A stretch of 64,000 nucleotides of DNA from Gottfriedia acidiceleris. GTDB lineage: Bacteria; Bacillota; Bacilli; Bacillales; Bacillaceae_G. Below the pieces are notes generated by a model. That model worked only from the letters and a program-made list of their open reading frames with translations. It did no database searches and was not told the origin of the DNA. Made by a program: the position numbers and the translations under genes. Of this stretch, positions 52,185-60,275 are shown one piece after another. The first letter of the stretch is position 1; each line of letters begins with the position of its first letter. The stretch lies in NCBI RefSeq assembly GCF_002128425.1, contig NZ_NESS01000003.1, positions 310,001 through 374,000 on the forward strand, read 5' to 3'.

Positions 52185-53810
52185 TTATCCCTGCAAAACA
52201 CTTTTTCTCTGGAAATAGTCGCAGATGAATTTGACGATTAAATTCGTGAAAAAGATTAATAGAGATAATACAAATATTTCATCGTATTTTTGGAAATGCT
52301 GAAGTTCTTTAATTTTGCTTGCAACCAATGAAGTTTCAGCTGTTATTAAGAAAATGATCCCACTTACCGTTACCATTGAGTTGATAAAATAGTAACTAAT
52401 CATTTCAAAAACTGTTGACTTAGAGTTGGGTAAAACAACTCTATAAATTGTTTTAAACCATGAATCCCCCATTAATTCTCCAGTAGTCTCCCAACCAGGA
52501 TTCATTTTGGATAAGGAGTTTTTCGCTAATAAATATGGTGTAGTAAAGAAGTGAACGATGTTGCAAAGAATGATAATTGCAAATGTTCCTTTTAAACTAC
52601 TATTATTGAAAAATAGTAAATACGATAAACCTAAGACCATTCCTGGAACAGTGTTTGTTAACATTGAAATTAAGTCGATCACTAGCTTAGATTTATTTTT
52701 TATATTTGTTCGCACATTTAATAGTGCCGAGCTATATGCAACAATCGATCCTAGTATTGCTGTTACAACTGAAACATATAACGAGTTTTTATAAACTCCT
52801 ATTAGATCGCTTGATTGAAAAGCATCTACGAAATGTTGTAGCGTAAAAGTTAATTTAAATGGATAACTAATAAAAAATGGAATGATGAACATTACTGCAA
52901 ATACTGATAGGATTCCAACTAAAATGATTGTAGAAATTATCCCAAACCAAATATCTCGTACTTTGTTGGAAATCATTTCAACGTTTGTAAACTTGTCATA
53001 ATGAAAATTGAATTTTTCGAGATAGTTTAGTAATAAAACGCCAAATACAGCTGGAACTAACATTAATACTGCAATGACTGCACCATTATTAAAATTTGGA
53101 ATTGATCCAAGCATAACTTGATATAACTGGGTAGCTACAACGTAATATGTACCACCCACCGAAGCCGGAATACCGTAATCCGTAAAGCTTAAAATGAAGG
53201 AAAGAACAAAAGCTCCACCAAGGGTACCAAGTAATGGGCGAATAATTGTATTTTTGAAGCTTCTAAATCGTCCATCACCCATCAATTCAGAAACAACCAT
53301 AAACTTTTTATCAATATATTTAAAAGAATTATTAATTAATAGGAATGCAGCTGGTAATGTATAAATTACGTATCCAATTATCAATCCATTAAACCCATAA
53401 ATTTCAAATAAGTTTTTACCTAGTAGTTTTGTAATTAAACCTTGTTGACCAAAGGAATAAATAATCGCAAATCCATATGTGATCGTTGGAAGCAACATTG
53501 GTATGACAATAACTATTTTCATAAATCCTTTAAAAGGTTGAATCAATTTCGTACAGTTAATTGAATATGCCAGAATAAAAGCTAATATTGTGCTGACACA
53601 AGCAGTAATTGTAGAAACCTTTATACTATTTCCAACTGCTTGTACTAGGGTTTTATCTGACAGTATTGTTATATAATTATAAATTCCAAAACCATGATCC
53701 GTTTCAAGTGAGCGATAAAATAATATGATTAATGGTAATAATAGAAATGAGACAAATAGTAGTAATATTGCTAAGTAAATAACTCGCATTTCAGGTTTAA
53801 CTTTATGCAT
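52185..53810 (-). CDS. ABC transporter permease, fused double-domain type
   Basis: A 541-residue permease with 12 predicted spans in two binding-protein-dependent domains. Two EAA-type loops are visible, GELMGDGRFRSFKNTIIRP and GELMGDSWFKTIYRVVLP, showing the fusion of what is PhnU plus PhnV in other bacteria. The ATG at 53810 (after GGTGAG) is preferred to the TTG at 53822; it overlaps the ATPase stop. It imports the ligand caught by the lipoprotein at 51152-52144. Confidence 0.87.
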   Translation of the reverse strand: MHKVKPEMRVIYLAILLLFVSFLLLPLIILFYRSLETDHGFGIYNYITILSDKTLVQAVGNSIKVSTITACVSTILAFILAYSINCTKLIQPFKGFMKIVIVIPMLLPTITYGFAIIYSFGQQGLITKLLGKNLFEIYGFNGLIIGYVIYTLPAAFLLINNSFKYIDKKFMVVSELMGDGRFRSFKNTIIRPLLGTLGGAFVLSFILSFTDYGIPASVGGTYYVVATQLYQVMLGSIPNFNNGAVIAVLMLVPAVFGVLLLNYLEKFNFHYDKFTNVEMISNKVRDIWFGIISTIILVGILSVFAVMFIIPFFISYPFKLTFTLQHFVDAFQSSDLIGVYKNSLYVSVVTAILGSIVAYSSALLNVRTNIKNKSKLVIDLISMLTNTVPGMVLGLSYLLFFNNSSLKGTFAIIILCNIVHFFTTPYLLAKNSLSKMNPGWETTGELMGDSWFKTIYRVVLPNSKSTVFEMISYYFINSMVTVSGIIFLITAETSLVASKIKELQHFQKYDEIFVLSLLIFFTNLIVKFICDYFQRKSVLQG

Positions 53811-54555
53811 ATTTCTCACCAAATAAGTTGTAAATATTATGTCTCTTAATTTGAAGCTGCTTTAATATAAACTCTTCAACGAATCGATTATTTGGTTGGT
53901 TGATGATTTCACTTGGCGTACCAAATTGTGAAATTTTACCTTCATTAATAATTAAAATTTTATCTGATAAAGTTAAAGCTTCTTCTGGATCATGTGTAAC
54001 GATAATCGTAGTTAGTTTAAATTCTCTTGCGATTGATTTAATTCGTTCTTTAATTGATTCTTTTATAACGCCATCTAGTGCACTTAAAGGTTCATCTAAT
54101 AGTAAAATTTTTGGTTTCGTTACTAATGTTCTAGCAAGTGCAACTCTTTGTTTCTGACCCCCAGATAGCTCTCCTATTTTCTTATTTAAATGAGGCTTTA
54201 ATTCTAAGAAATCAATATATTCCTGTAATTCTTGATCCGATACAAGGCCTTTCTTATTTCTTAATCCGTAAACAATGTTTTCATAAGAATTCAAGTTAGG
54301 AAAAAGTGCATAATCTTGGAAAACGATATTGAATCCTCTATCTTTCATTGGCGTTTTAGTAATATCTACATCATTGAATATGATTTGACCTTGATCCATT
54401 TGCGTTAGACCAAGAATTAGATTTAATAAAGTCGTTTTTCCACTTCCACTTGGACCTAGTAATGAGACGATTTCTCCGGTTTTAATTTCAAGATTTATAT
54501 CTGTTAATACGACTTTTTTATCAAACTGTTTGCTAACGTTTTGTAGTTTCAGCAA
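53803..54555 (-). CDS. ABC transporter ATP-binding protein
   Basis: A 250-residue ATPase energising the phosphonate importer. Walker A is GPSGSGKTTLLN, the Q-loop region NIVFQDYALFP, signature LSGGQKQRVALARTL, Walker B ILLLDEPLSALD and the switch His in IIVTHDPEEA. It starts at TTG 54555 behind GGGGGTG and is first in the phosphonate operon. Confidence 0.92.
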   Translation of the reverse strand: MLKLQNVSKQFDKKVVLTDINLEIKTGEIVSLLGPSGSGKTTLLNLILGLTQMDQGQIIFNDVDITKTPMKDRGFNIVFQDYALFPNLNSYENIVYGLRNKKGLVSDQELQEYIDFLELKPHLNKKIGELSGGQKQRVALARTLVTKPKILLLDEPLSALDGVIKESIKERIKSIAREFKLTTIIVTHDPEEALTLSDKILIINEGKISQFGTPSEIINQPNNRFVEEFILKQLQIKRHNIYNLFGEKYA

Positions 54556-54771
54556 ACTGTCACCCCCTTAAGTACAACCTTAGTATAAAATTCATATGTA
54601 AATTCAATTAGCTTTTTAAGTAAATAATATGTAAATTATAAGTAACTCTTGCATAACTTATGCGCATATTTACAATTACTTAATGAAACATTTGCATTAC
54701 TTCTATTGAAAATCTACATTCTTTTCATTAAACTGTAAGCAAATATTATTAAATACTGAATGGGTGAGGTT
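54556..54771. promoter_or_regulatory. divergent control region of the phosphonate operon and its regulator
   Basis: 216 bp between divergent genes. It contains the near-palindrome TGCATAACTTATGCGCA (about 54651-54667) and GTAAATTATAAG/GTAAATAATATG repeats, which are plausible DeoR operators but cannot be assigned. Confidence 0.45.
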
Positions 54772-55533
54772 ATGTTTCCACTTGAAAGACAACAAAAAAT
54801 AATTGATTTATTAAAAATAAATAATGTCTTAAAAATAACTGAGTTAACAAATGCTCTAAATATATCTACTGATACTTTACGAAGAGATTTAAATCTACTT
54901 GAAAAACAAGGCAAAATAGAGAAAATATATGGTGGTGCGAAAATAGCTGAATCGAAGTTTTTTGAATCATCTATGGAAGAAAGAATGGTAAGCCACTTGG
55001 AGGAAAAAGAAAAAATCGCTCAGAAATGTGCTGAACATATAGAAGATGGTGATTGCGTTTACTTAGATAGTGGTTCTACTACATTACAAATTGCGAAATT
55101 TATTAAAGACAAAAAGAATCTAACAGTCGTTACAAACTCTATTCCAATCATTAATGAATTAATGAATAGCTCAATTGAATTGATCATTATCGGTGGGAAA
55201 ATCAGAAGAAATGAACAATCAGTGGTTACGTACGATTACTTATTTAATTTTAGCGAATTAAATATATTAAAGACGTTTATTTGCGCAAGCGGAATTACAA
55301 TTGAAAAAGGAATTTCTGATTATAATTTAGAAGAAGCGATTACAAGGAAAAAAATAATTGAGTTATCCAACCTTAATTATGTAGCGGCTGACAGCACAAA
55401 GTTCGGTAAAAACGTCACTGTTCACATAGCTCCGCTTGAAAAAATTGATTATATCATTACAGATTCTCATATTAATAAAAATTTTATTTCTAAATTTAAT
55501 AAGACAAATACAAATTTGGTAATTGCAGATTAG
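54772..55533 (+). CDS. DeoR-family transcriptional regulator
   Basis: A 253-residue regulator. The N-terminal HTH is ERQQKIIDLLKINNVLKITE with LNISTDTLRRDLNLLEKQGK; the C-terminal DeoRC sensor domain has GDCVYLDSGSTTLQIA and TVVTNSIPIINEL, and a conserved AADSTKFG near the end, a fold that binds sugar phosphates or other phosphorylated effectors. GGTGAGG sets the start at ATG 54772. Divergent from the AEP operon, it is the likely regulator. Other Bacillaceae use a GntR-type PhnR here, so this DeoR is a replacement. Confidence 0.88.
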   Translation: MFPLERQQKIIDLLKINNVLKITELTNALNISTDTLRRDLNLLEKQGKIEKIYGGAKIAESKFFESSMEERMVSHLEEKEKIAQKCAEHIEDGDCVYLDSGSTTLQIAKFIKDKKNLTVVTNSIPIINELMNSSIELIIIGGKIRRNEQSVVTYDYLFNFSELNILKTFICASGITIEKGISDYNLEEAITRKKIIELSNLNYVAADSTKFGKNVTVHIAPLEKIDYIITDSHINKNFISKFNKTNTNLVIAD

Positions 55534-55541
55534 ATAAAAGC

Positions 55542-55571
55542 AGGAGGGTCCCTTTAGGGGAACCCTCCTAT
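55542..55571 (+). terminator. terminator of the DeoR gene
   Basis: Stem AGGAGGGTCCC / GGGGAACCCTCCT with one bulge, then a T-rich stretch. Confidence 0.85.
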
Positions 55572-55611
55572 TTATATCTCAAATTGAATTGGCTATACTT
55601 CATTAAAAAAT

Positions 55612-55727
55612 GAGTAATGGCAAATAAAATCTGAGTTGCAAGTTAGTCGTAGAAAAGCGCAAATAAAGGTTCTTCCTTTGCAAATTAATGAGGAAATGTT
55701 GCAAATGAACAGCTGGGTGCAATTAGA
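55612..55727. repeat. GCAAAT repeat field with about 21-bp phasing
   Basis: Six GCAA(AT)-type motifs begin at 55620, 55638, 55659, 55680, 55701 and 55719, with spacings of 18, 21, 21, 21 and 18 bp. It lies between convergent terminators, so it is outside any gene. The motif context (TTGCAAAT, CGCAAATAAAG) varies around the core. Confidence 0.75.
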
Positions 55728-55748
55728 TTCCAAGTATTGAATGTAAAA

Positions 55749-55790
55749 AGGGGCCCCATTTGTCAGCCTCTTTGACGAATGGAGCCACAT
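55749..55790 (-). terminator. terminator of the flavodoxin operon
   Basis: On the minus strand GGCTCCATTCGTCAA pairs with TTGACAAATGGGGCC-like sequence (a few mismatches), followed by CCTTTTTA. Confidence 0.75.
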
Positions 55791-55814
55791 GTTTTTATGT
55801 TTTTTTTCCCCATC

Positions 55815-56708
55815 TCAACACACTCTTTTAGAATCTTTCTCAAAAAATCTAGTTTCATATTGTCCTGCGACGATATAATTTTCATTTTCATTACAGATTC
55901 TCCAGCCATGACCTTTTACGTAATCGCACGGTACAATTAATTGATTTTCTAAATAAACTCTTGAAACGGTGCTATAGCCTGAATCATTTTGACTGGAGGT
56001 TGTATACACGATTCCATTATGTGCACTAACATCTAAATAACTTCCATTACTTATTGTACTATAGCATTGATTCCAACGACCATTCTCTTCGTTAAGACTT
56101 TTGATTGGTAAATATTCTACAACTCCATCTCTTCCTCTACATGAACCACTAACTGTAACGAAAAGTCCATTATTTACTATCATTGATGAAATCATTTTAT
56201 CAGACTCAACTTTTACTCTTATGAATTTATATGTGCGTAAGTCTAACATCCAAATTCCACCATCAGTTGGATGAATTTTTGTACCAATAAATAACATACT
56301 GCCATGTAAGCATAAAGAGCGTATGGAAGGTGGTTTACTGACTTTAAATGGAGAAATGATTTTCCAAGTTTCACCAAAGTTCGTTGATATGTAAATTACT
56401 TTATCTCCATGTGCTACGACTAGCCCGTTTGAATTACAGCAAACACTCCATACACTTGCTTTTGTAGGAAACTGCTTGATGATCCATTCTTTACCTTCAT
56501 TTAGGCTCTTAATAAATAGCCCGTTATCTCCAACACCATATACAATTTTTCCAACACATTTCAAATCACGAATTTGATTTTTTATTAATGGAAAGCTGAA
56601 AGTCCTGTTTCCATCATAATCAATGATAATTCCATTATTTACGGTAGCTATAATCGTACTACCATTTTCAGTTCTTGTTACTGCTGTAGAACTGAACATG
56701 TTATTCAT
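55815..56708 (-). CDS. beta-propeller (sialidase-like fold) hypothetical protein
   Basis: A 297-residue cytosolic protein with repeated propeller blades: IIATVNNGIIIDYDGNRTFS, YGVGDNGLFIKSLNEGKEW, YISTNFGETWKIISPFKVS, KIHPTDGGIWMLDLRTYKF and TSSQNDSGYSTVSRV. The YISTNFGETW unit is an Asp-box-like turn of the YCF48/BNR type. No signal peptide, metal site or catalytic triad is seen. Its ATG overlaps the flavodoxin stop by 4 nt; with Fur boxes at the operon head it may help iron-sparing or iron-binding, which is inference. Confidence 0.72.
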   Translation of the reverse strand: MNNMFSSTAVTRTENGSTIIATVNNGIIIDYDGNRTFSFPLIKNQIRDLKCVGKIVYGVGDNGLFIKSLNEGKEWIIKQFPTKASVWSVCCNSNGLVVAHGDKVIYISTNFGETWKIISPFKVSKPPSIRSLCLHGSMLFIGTKIHPTDGGIWMLDLRTYKFIRVKVESDKMISSMIVNNGLFVTVSGSCRGRDGVVEYLPIKSLNEENGRWNQCYSTISNGSYLDVSAHNGIVYTTSSQNDSGYSTVSRVYLENQLIVPCDYVKGHGWRICNENENYIVAGQYETRFFEKDSKRVC

Positions 56709-57172
56709 ACAGTTCCCTCAAATTGATCTTCAAATTGGCTAATAAAGTTAATGGCAAACGTAACACAACGTTCAATGTCTTCTTCCGTTTCCGGTGCTAA
56801 TTCTACTTTTAATCCTTCCTCTATTATTTCGGCCCCGCATTCTTTTAATCTATCTTCTAATAGACCTACAGCAGCACAAAACTTAGGATAAGCATGATCA
56901 CCTGATCCAAATACAGCAGCTTTTTTACCAGTTAAATTTAAGTTTTCAATGTCATCGTAAAAATCTTCTACTTCATATGGAAGCTCGCCGTCCCCCCATG
57001 TATAAGCTCCTAATAGGATGCCATCAAATTCTAATAATTTCTGTGTATTGATATTTTCAATTTCTTTCATTTCTATATCATGGCCCATCGTATCTATACT
57101 AGATTTAATTAACTCAGCTATTTCCTCTGTGTTACCTGACATACTTGCAAAAGCGATTAAAATTTTAGCCAT
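56705..57172 (-). CDS. flavodoxin
   Basis: A 155-residue flavodoxin. The FMN phosphate loop is FASMSGNTEEIAELI, GAYTWGDGELPYEVEDFYDD is the isoalloxazine-side loop, and AVFGSGDHAYPKFCAAVGLLE the second. It replaces ferredoxin when iron is scarce. It is the second gene of a three-gene operon whose promoter region has two Fur boxes (57689 and 57718), as with the ykuNOP flavodoxins of Bacillus. Confidence 0.93.
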   Translation of the reverse strand: MAKILIAFASMSGNTEEIAELIKSSIDTMGHDIEMKEIENINTQKLLEFDGILLGAYTWGDGELPYEVEDFYDDIENLNLTGKKAAVFGSGDHAYPKFCAAVGLLEDRLKECGAEIIEEGLKVELAPETEEDIERCVTFAINFISQFEDQFEGTV

Positions 57173-57215
57173 TCTTCTCTCTCCTCAATCATGCGTTTTT
57201 ATTTATGAAAACTAT

Positions 57216-57611
57216 TTAAACAACATCTTTATTTGTGAAAAATTTGTTCTTTAATTCTTTTAAACTACGTAATTCATTTGCAATTGTAAGAAATGACTCT
57301 CGATCATTCACATCAAGTGCTTCATTAATTTTAAAATTTAAATGATTTATTTTAAGATCTATATCCCATATGGAACAAAGTACACCACTTTCGTATAAGC
57401 TTTCGATGTCTTCAACATGCAAATAAAACTCAAAGTCATTATTGTTATCAATTAAATAATGCCATCCTAAGCAATCAACATATTTTCTCTCACTTGTCAT
57501 CGTCCATAAATCACCTTCACTAAATTCAATTACGTGTTGATGCTTTTGACCTGGACAACAACATGTTACTTGCTGATGAAATGGCTCTAAAATAATGAAA
57601 TGTTTATCCAT
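57216..57611 (-). CDS. iron-regulated protein with a C-terminal IDEAL-like segment
   Basis: A 131-residue protein starting at ATG 57611 behind AAGGAGG (an upstream in-frame start at 57653 is not preferred). Near the N-terminus CCCPGQKHQH gathers three Cys and two His, a possible metal site. The C-terminal HLNFKINEALDVNDRESFLT resembles the IDEAL domain of Bacillus proteins such as ComK partners. It is first in the Fur-boxed operon with flavodoxin. The combination is unusual and I have no function for it. Confidence 0.62.
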   Translation of the reverse strand: MDKHFIILEPFHQQVTCCCPGQKHQHVIEFSEGDLWTMTSERKYVDCLGWHYLIDNNNDFEFYLHVEDIESLYESGVLCSIWDIDLKINHLNFKINEALDVNDRESFLTIANELRSLKELKNKFFTNKDVV

Positions 57612-57688
57612 CAACGGCCTCCTTAATGGTTTTTTCTTACCCATCCTGAGCATTTATTTAAAGAAGAGAATCAACCAATATTTGATAT

Positions 57689-57703
57689 TGATAATCATTT
57701 TCA
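57689..57703. promoter_or_regulatory. Fur box 2 (7-1-7)
   Basis: TGATAATCATTTTCA matches TGATAATnATTATCA at 14 of 15 positions, 29 bp (centre to centre) from the perfect box. Confidence 0.75.
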
Positions 57704-57717
57704 ATTGTAATTTTATA

Positions 57718-57732
57718 TGATAATGATTATCA
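57718..57732. promoter_or_regulatory. Fur box 1, perfect 7-1-7
   Basis: TGATAATGATTATCA, an exact 7-1-7 Fur site, 107-121 nt upstream of the operon start. Confidence 0.88.
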
Positions 57733-57792
57733 GTGTCAATTATATTTTTAATTCTTTTTCTTTATGCTTAATTTCAAAACTTGTATTTACAA

Positions 57793-57841
57793 GAAAAAAC
57801 GAGGGGTCCCAAAATGTATTTATGGGACACTCTCGTTTTTA
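57793..57841. terminator. bidirectional terminator with no adjacent gene end
   Basis: Stem AAAACGAG...TCCC / GGGA...CTCGTTTT with T runs on both strands. No gene ends next to it on either side, and it lies in the 350-nt gap 57612-57961, which otherwise holds only the Fur boxes and the next terminator. Confidence 0.75.
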
Positions 57842-57927
57842 AAAAAGCAAGAAGATCAATACCTTACTCAGTTAGTAAAGTATCGAAATTTGTAATTTAC
57901 AATTGTTCTTCAATATCTAACCAAAAA

Positions 57928-57954
57928 AAAGAACCCTAAAACAATGGGTTCATA
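57928..57954 (-). terminator. terminator of the small membrane protein gene
   Basis: Stem GAACCC / GGGTTC with T8 on the minus strand. Confidence 0.72.
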
Positions 57955-57961
57955 AAGGCTT

Positions 57962-58156
57962 TTATCTCCGCTGATTCGAACCACTTACATAAAGGATAAT
58001 AATCGCAAAGATAATCATTCCACAAACAATAAAAGGCATTAAGCCTGAACTGTAAACCATATATACTCGAATATGACGTATTGCATTTACAACAATAAAA
58101 ATCACCATGAATAACCATAAGATTGCAATAAGAGCCGCATTTTTATTTCTTCGCAT
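57962..58156 (-). CDS. small membrane protein, 64 aa
   Basis: Not recognised. It starts at ATG 58156, nine bases after AAGGGG (MRRNKNAALIAILWLFMVIF). Two hydrophobic segments, at about residues 8-25 and 38-57, and a short basic end (GSNQRR) predict a two-span membrane protein. Transcribed alone. Confidence 0.6.
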   Translation of the reverse strand: MRRNKNAALIAILWLFMVIFIVVNAIRHIRVYMVYSSGLMPFIVCGMIIFAIIILYVSGSNQRR

Positions 58157-58482
58157 AAACATCAGCCCCTTCCAAAAAAGCAACTACAAAAAAAAAACCG
58201 TTTATTTTATTATATAGTCGAATTACCTAATCAATGACCATACGTTTTTTGTGTATATGAAAAGTTTAAAAATATTAAATGGATAGTCAGTTTATAATAA
58301 CTTGGACTATCCTATGTTTTTTAGCTTTTATAAAAAAAATATGGAAAATGGGTTTCATCTTTCATTATCACTTTCTCTAAAATCTCTATTTTGTGTTCAG
58401 AACTAAAATATATTAAGATATTTTTAAGAGATTAATCTTTACTATAATAAATATTCTATTCAATTTAAGGAGTTTTCAAAAT
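58157..58482. other. gap with no identified gene
   Basis: No coding frame with a ribosome site is seen. One imperfect hairpin, GGATAGTC / GGACTATCC, at about 58281-58312 is followed by a T-rich stretch; its gene is not evident. Confidence 0.45.
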
Positions 58483-58725
58483 ATGAGTATGCCATTTGAA
58501 TTTAATTGGTTAATTGTAACGAACGAGCACGCCGTTAGACAAGAAAACAATCTATTCTCGTTAAAACAAAACGGATACCATTTATACCCTATTGACACAC
58601 CAATCAATGTCTCCCGAAAGAATGATGAAAAACCTTTTGGAATAGCTGTTATTCAGAAAGTAGAATGGAGAAATAATAATACATATTTGCTTTATGAACT
58701 TAAAGCAATTGATACAGTTAATTAA
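58483..58725 (+). CDS. DUF2584 family protein
   Basis: An 80-residue cytosolic protein starting MSMPFEFNWLIVTNEHAV and containing NLFSLKQNGYHLYPIDTPINV, the core of DUF2584, a small Bacillus family of unknown function. AAGGAG precedes the ATG. It is a single-gene unit. Confidence 0.85.
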   Translation: MSMPFEFNWLIVTNEHAVRQENNLFSLKQNGYHLYPIDTPINVSRKNDEKPFGIAVIQKVEWRNNNTYLLYELKAIDTVN

Positions 58726-58782
58726 AAAGATACCAGGATTTTTCTTAGAACCCTATGCCTAAAGTTTTCTTTCCCAAAATTA

Positions 58783-58813
58783 AAAACGGATAGCTTAACT
58801 TTGCTATCCGTTC
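58783..58813 (-). terminator. terminator of the esterase gene
   Basis: Stem AACGGATAGC / GCTATCCGTT with TTTTTA on the minus strand. Confidence 0.82.
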
Positions 58814-58830
58814 AAGTTTTTAGTACTCCA

Positions 58831-59415
58831 TCATAAATTTACAATCGTTTGATATGCCTGGTTTGCTAAAGCACTATGACCAAGTTCATTTGGATGTACT
58901 CCATCAGTACCTTCAAAAAACTTTGAGTTTAGATTCTGATATTGTTGAAATGGAATTCGAAAATCAACAAGTTGAAATTGATTCACTTTTACCATTTGCC
59001 CGATTCGATTTGCTAACTCCTGTGCCTTCAACACGAATGTATCATAACCAGAAATCGGTTCCCACACTTCTTGATGATTGATATGTTCTATGTGAATTGG
59101 CGGATGGATTGCTACAATAGGCTGAATACCATTGTGAATTGCTTGCTTTACCATCGAATAAATATTTGAAAGTATATAGTTTATTTCAACATCCCACCAT
59201 AAATCATTTGCACCTGCACAAATAATAACATGTGATGGATTATTTAATACGACATCATGGTAGAATCGTGACAGCATTCCAGTACTTGTATCACCTGATA
59301 TCCCTTTATTAATAATCTCGACTGATAATACGTTTTGAAGAATAGTCGGCCATGCGTCAACTTTTGATATTCCTAAACCTTCTGTAAGACTATCACCAAT
59401 ACATACAATCTTCAT
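58831..59415 (-). CDS. SGNH/GDSL-type esterase
   Basis: A 194-residue SGNH hydrolase. Block I is IVCIGDSLTEGLG (nucleophile Ser), block II KGISGDTSTG (Gly), block III ICAGANDLWWD (Asn), and block V GTDGVHPNELGH (catalytic Asp/His). It lacks a signal peptide, so it is cytosolic, acting on acyl or acetyl esters (lysophospholipase or thioesterase type). The start may be ATG 59415 (MKIVCIGDS) or ATG 59427. It abuts the symporter remnant, whose stop is at 59421-59423. Confidence 0.85.
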   Translation of the reverse strand: MKIVCIGDSLTEGLGISKVDAWPTILQNVLSVEIINKGISGDTSTGMLSRFYHDVVLNNPSHVIICAGANDLWWDVEINYILSNIYSMVKQAIHNGIQPIVAIHPPIHIEHINHQEVWEPISGYDTFVLKAQELANRIGQMVKVNQFQLVDFRIPFQQYQNLNSKFFEGTDGVHPNELGHSALANQAYQTIVNL

Positions 59416-59420
59416 CTTTC

Positions 59421-60020
59421 TCACCATTGTTCCTTAATCGTTTCTTGCCTTACCCTTGGTCTTATTTTTACTAAATAAGTAATTCCACTAACTCCAAACA
59501 TAAAGACAATATTAATCGTGAATGCAATAAATCCTGAATCAAAATCTTTTAAAAATTGAGGAGCATGAGGGAATATTGTTCCAAAAGTTGTATTTTTTAT
59601 TGTTACGTATGCTACTGTAACTAGTCCAGATAGTATTCCTGCTACTGCTCCAATTTTTGTAACTGGATTACGCTTTAAGAACGTAACAATCAATGCAGGG
59701 AACAATTGTAAGACAAAGCTATATGCCATTAATAAAAGAGAAAGCATTGTCTTTCCACCATAAAATGTAAAAAATAATGCGATTAAAGCTATGATTGGAA
59801 CTAAGATTCTTGTAAGTCCTGCTAACTTAGCATCGCTTGTTTCCGGTTTTATTGCTTTGTAAATATTTTTGGAAAGTAAGGTTGAGGCCGTTAATAATAA
59901 CAACGAACTAGGTACTAAAGCTGCTAGTAGACCAGCTGACCCAATGACACCAATAAACCAAGGCGGAAGTGTCGCTATTTTTTCCCCTATGTCCTTTACT
60001 TTGCAATAACCATGCCAGAA
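59421..60020 (-). pseudogene. C-terminal remnant of a sodium:solute symporter (SSS family)
   Basis: About 199 residues of an SSS-family carrier remain. The open frame begins after TAA 60021-60023, with DIGEKIATLPPWFIGVIGSA, LVPSSLLLLTASTLLSKN and LLLMAYSFVLQLFPALIVTF, typical of the last five spans. Intact members are about 480-510 residues, so more than half of the N-terminus is missing and no start codon with a ribosome site is in place. The AT-rich junction near 60021-60275 looks like a deletion scar. The unit's terminator (58783) follows the esterase. Confidence 0.8.
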
Positions 60021-60241
60021 TTAAAGAACCCCAATAAATCAACATTTATTTGAGTCTAAACGACTCAAATTAATAAAATAAGTGAACTGAATACAACTCG
60101 ATTGAGTTATTTTCAATTCACTTTTTGAAATGGAGATTTATTTCATTTCGGTAGGATGAGAGCAATTAATAAATTCAATTACTTACAATGTGCATTATCT
60201 TGATTTAATACTTGAATTTTATTAACAAGATTCTTTAAAAA
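60021..60241. other. junction region upstream of the symporter remnant, with two hairpins
   Basis: Hairpin TTTGAGT / ACTCAAA (about 60049-60071) and a long one (about 60090-60133, AGTGAACTGAA / TTCAATTCACT with inner AACTC / GAGTT). No gene or transposase end was found. Confidence 0.5.
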
Positions 60242-60272
60242 TAAAAAACTCGCAATGATTTACGAGTTTTTT
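60242..60272 (-). terminator. terminator of the 2H phosphoesterase/GNAT unit
   Basis: Stem AAAAAACTCG / CGAGTTTTTT. Confidence 0.85.
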
Positions 60273-60275
60273 AAC

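Noticed and set aside
55612-55727. CRISPR array
   Set aside because: The repeated core is only 4-6 bp, the spacers are too short and not unique in length, and no cas genes are present.
55593-55790. A 65-aa ORF with cysteines every seven residues on the minus strand
   Set aside because: The periodic cysteines come from the 21-bp repeat field, the start lacks a ribosome site and the frame overlaps a terminator stem.
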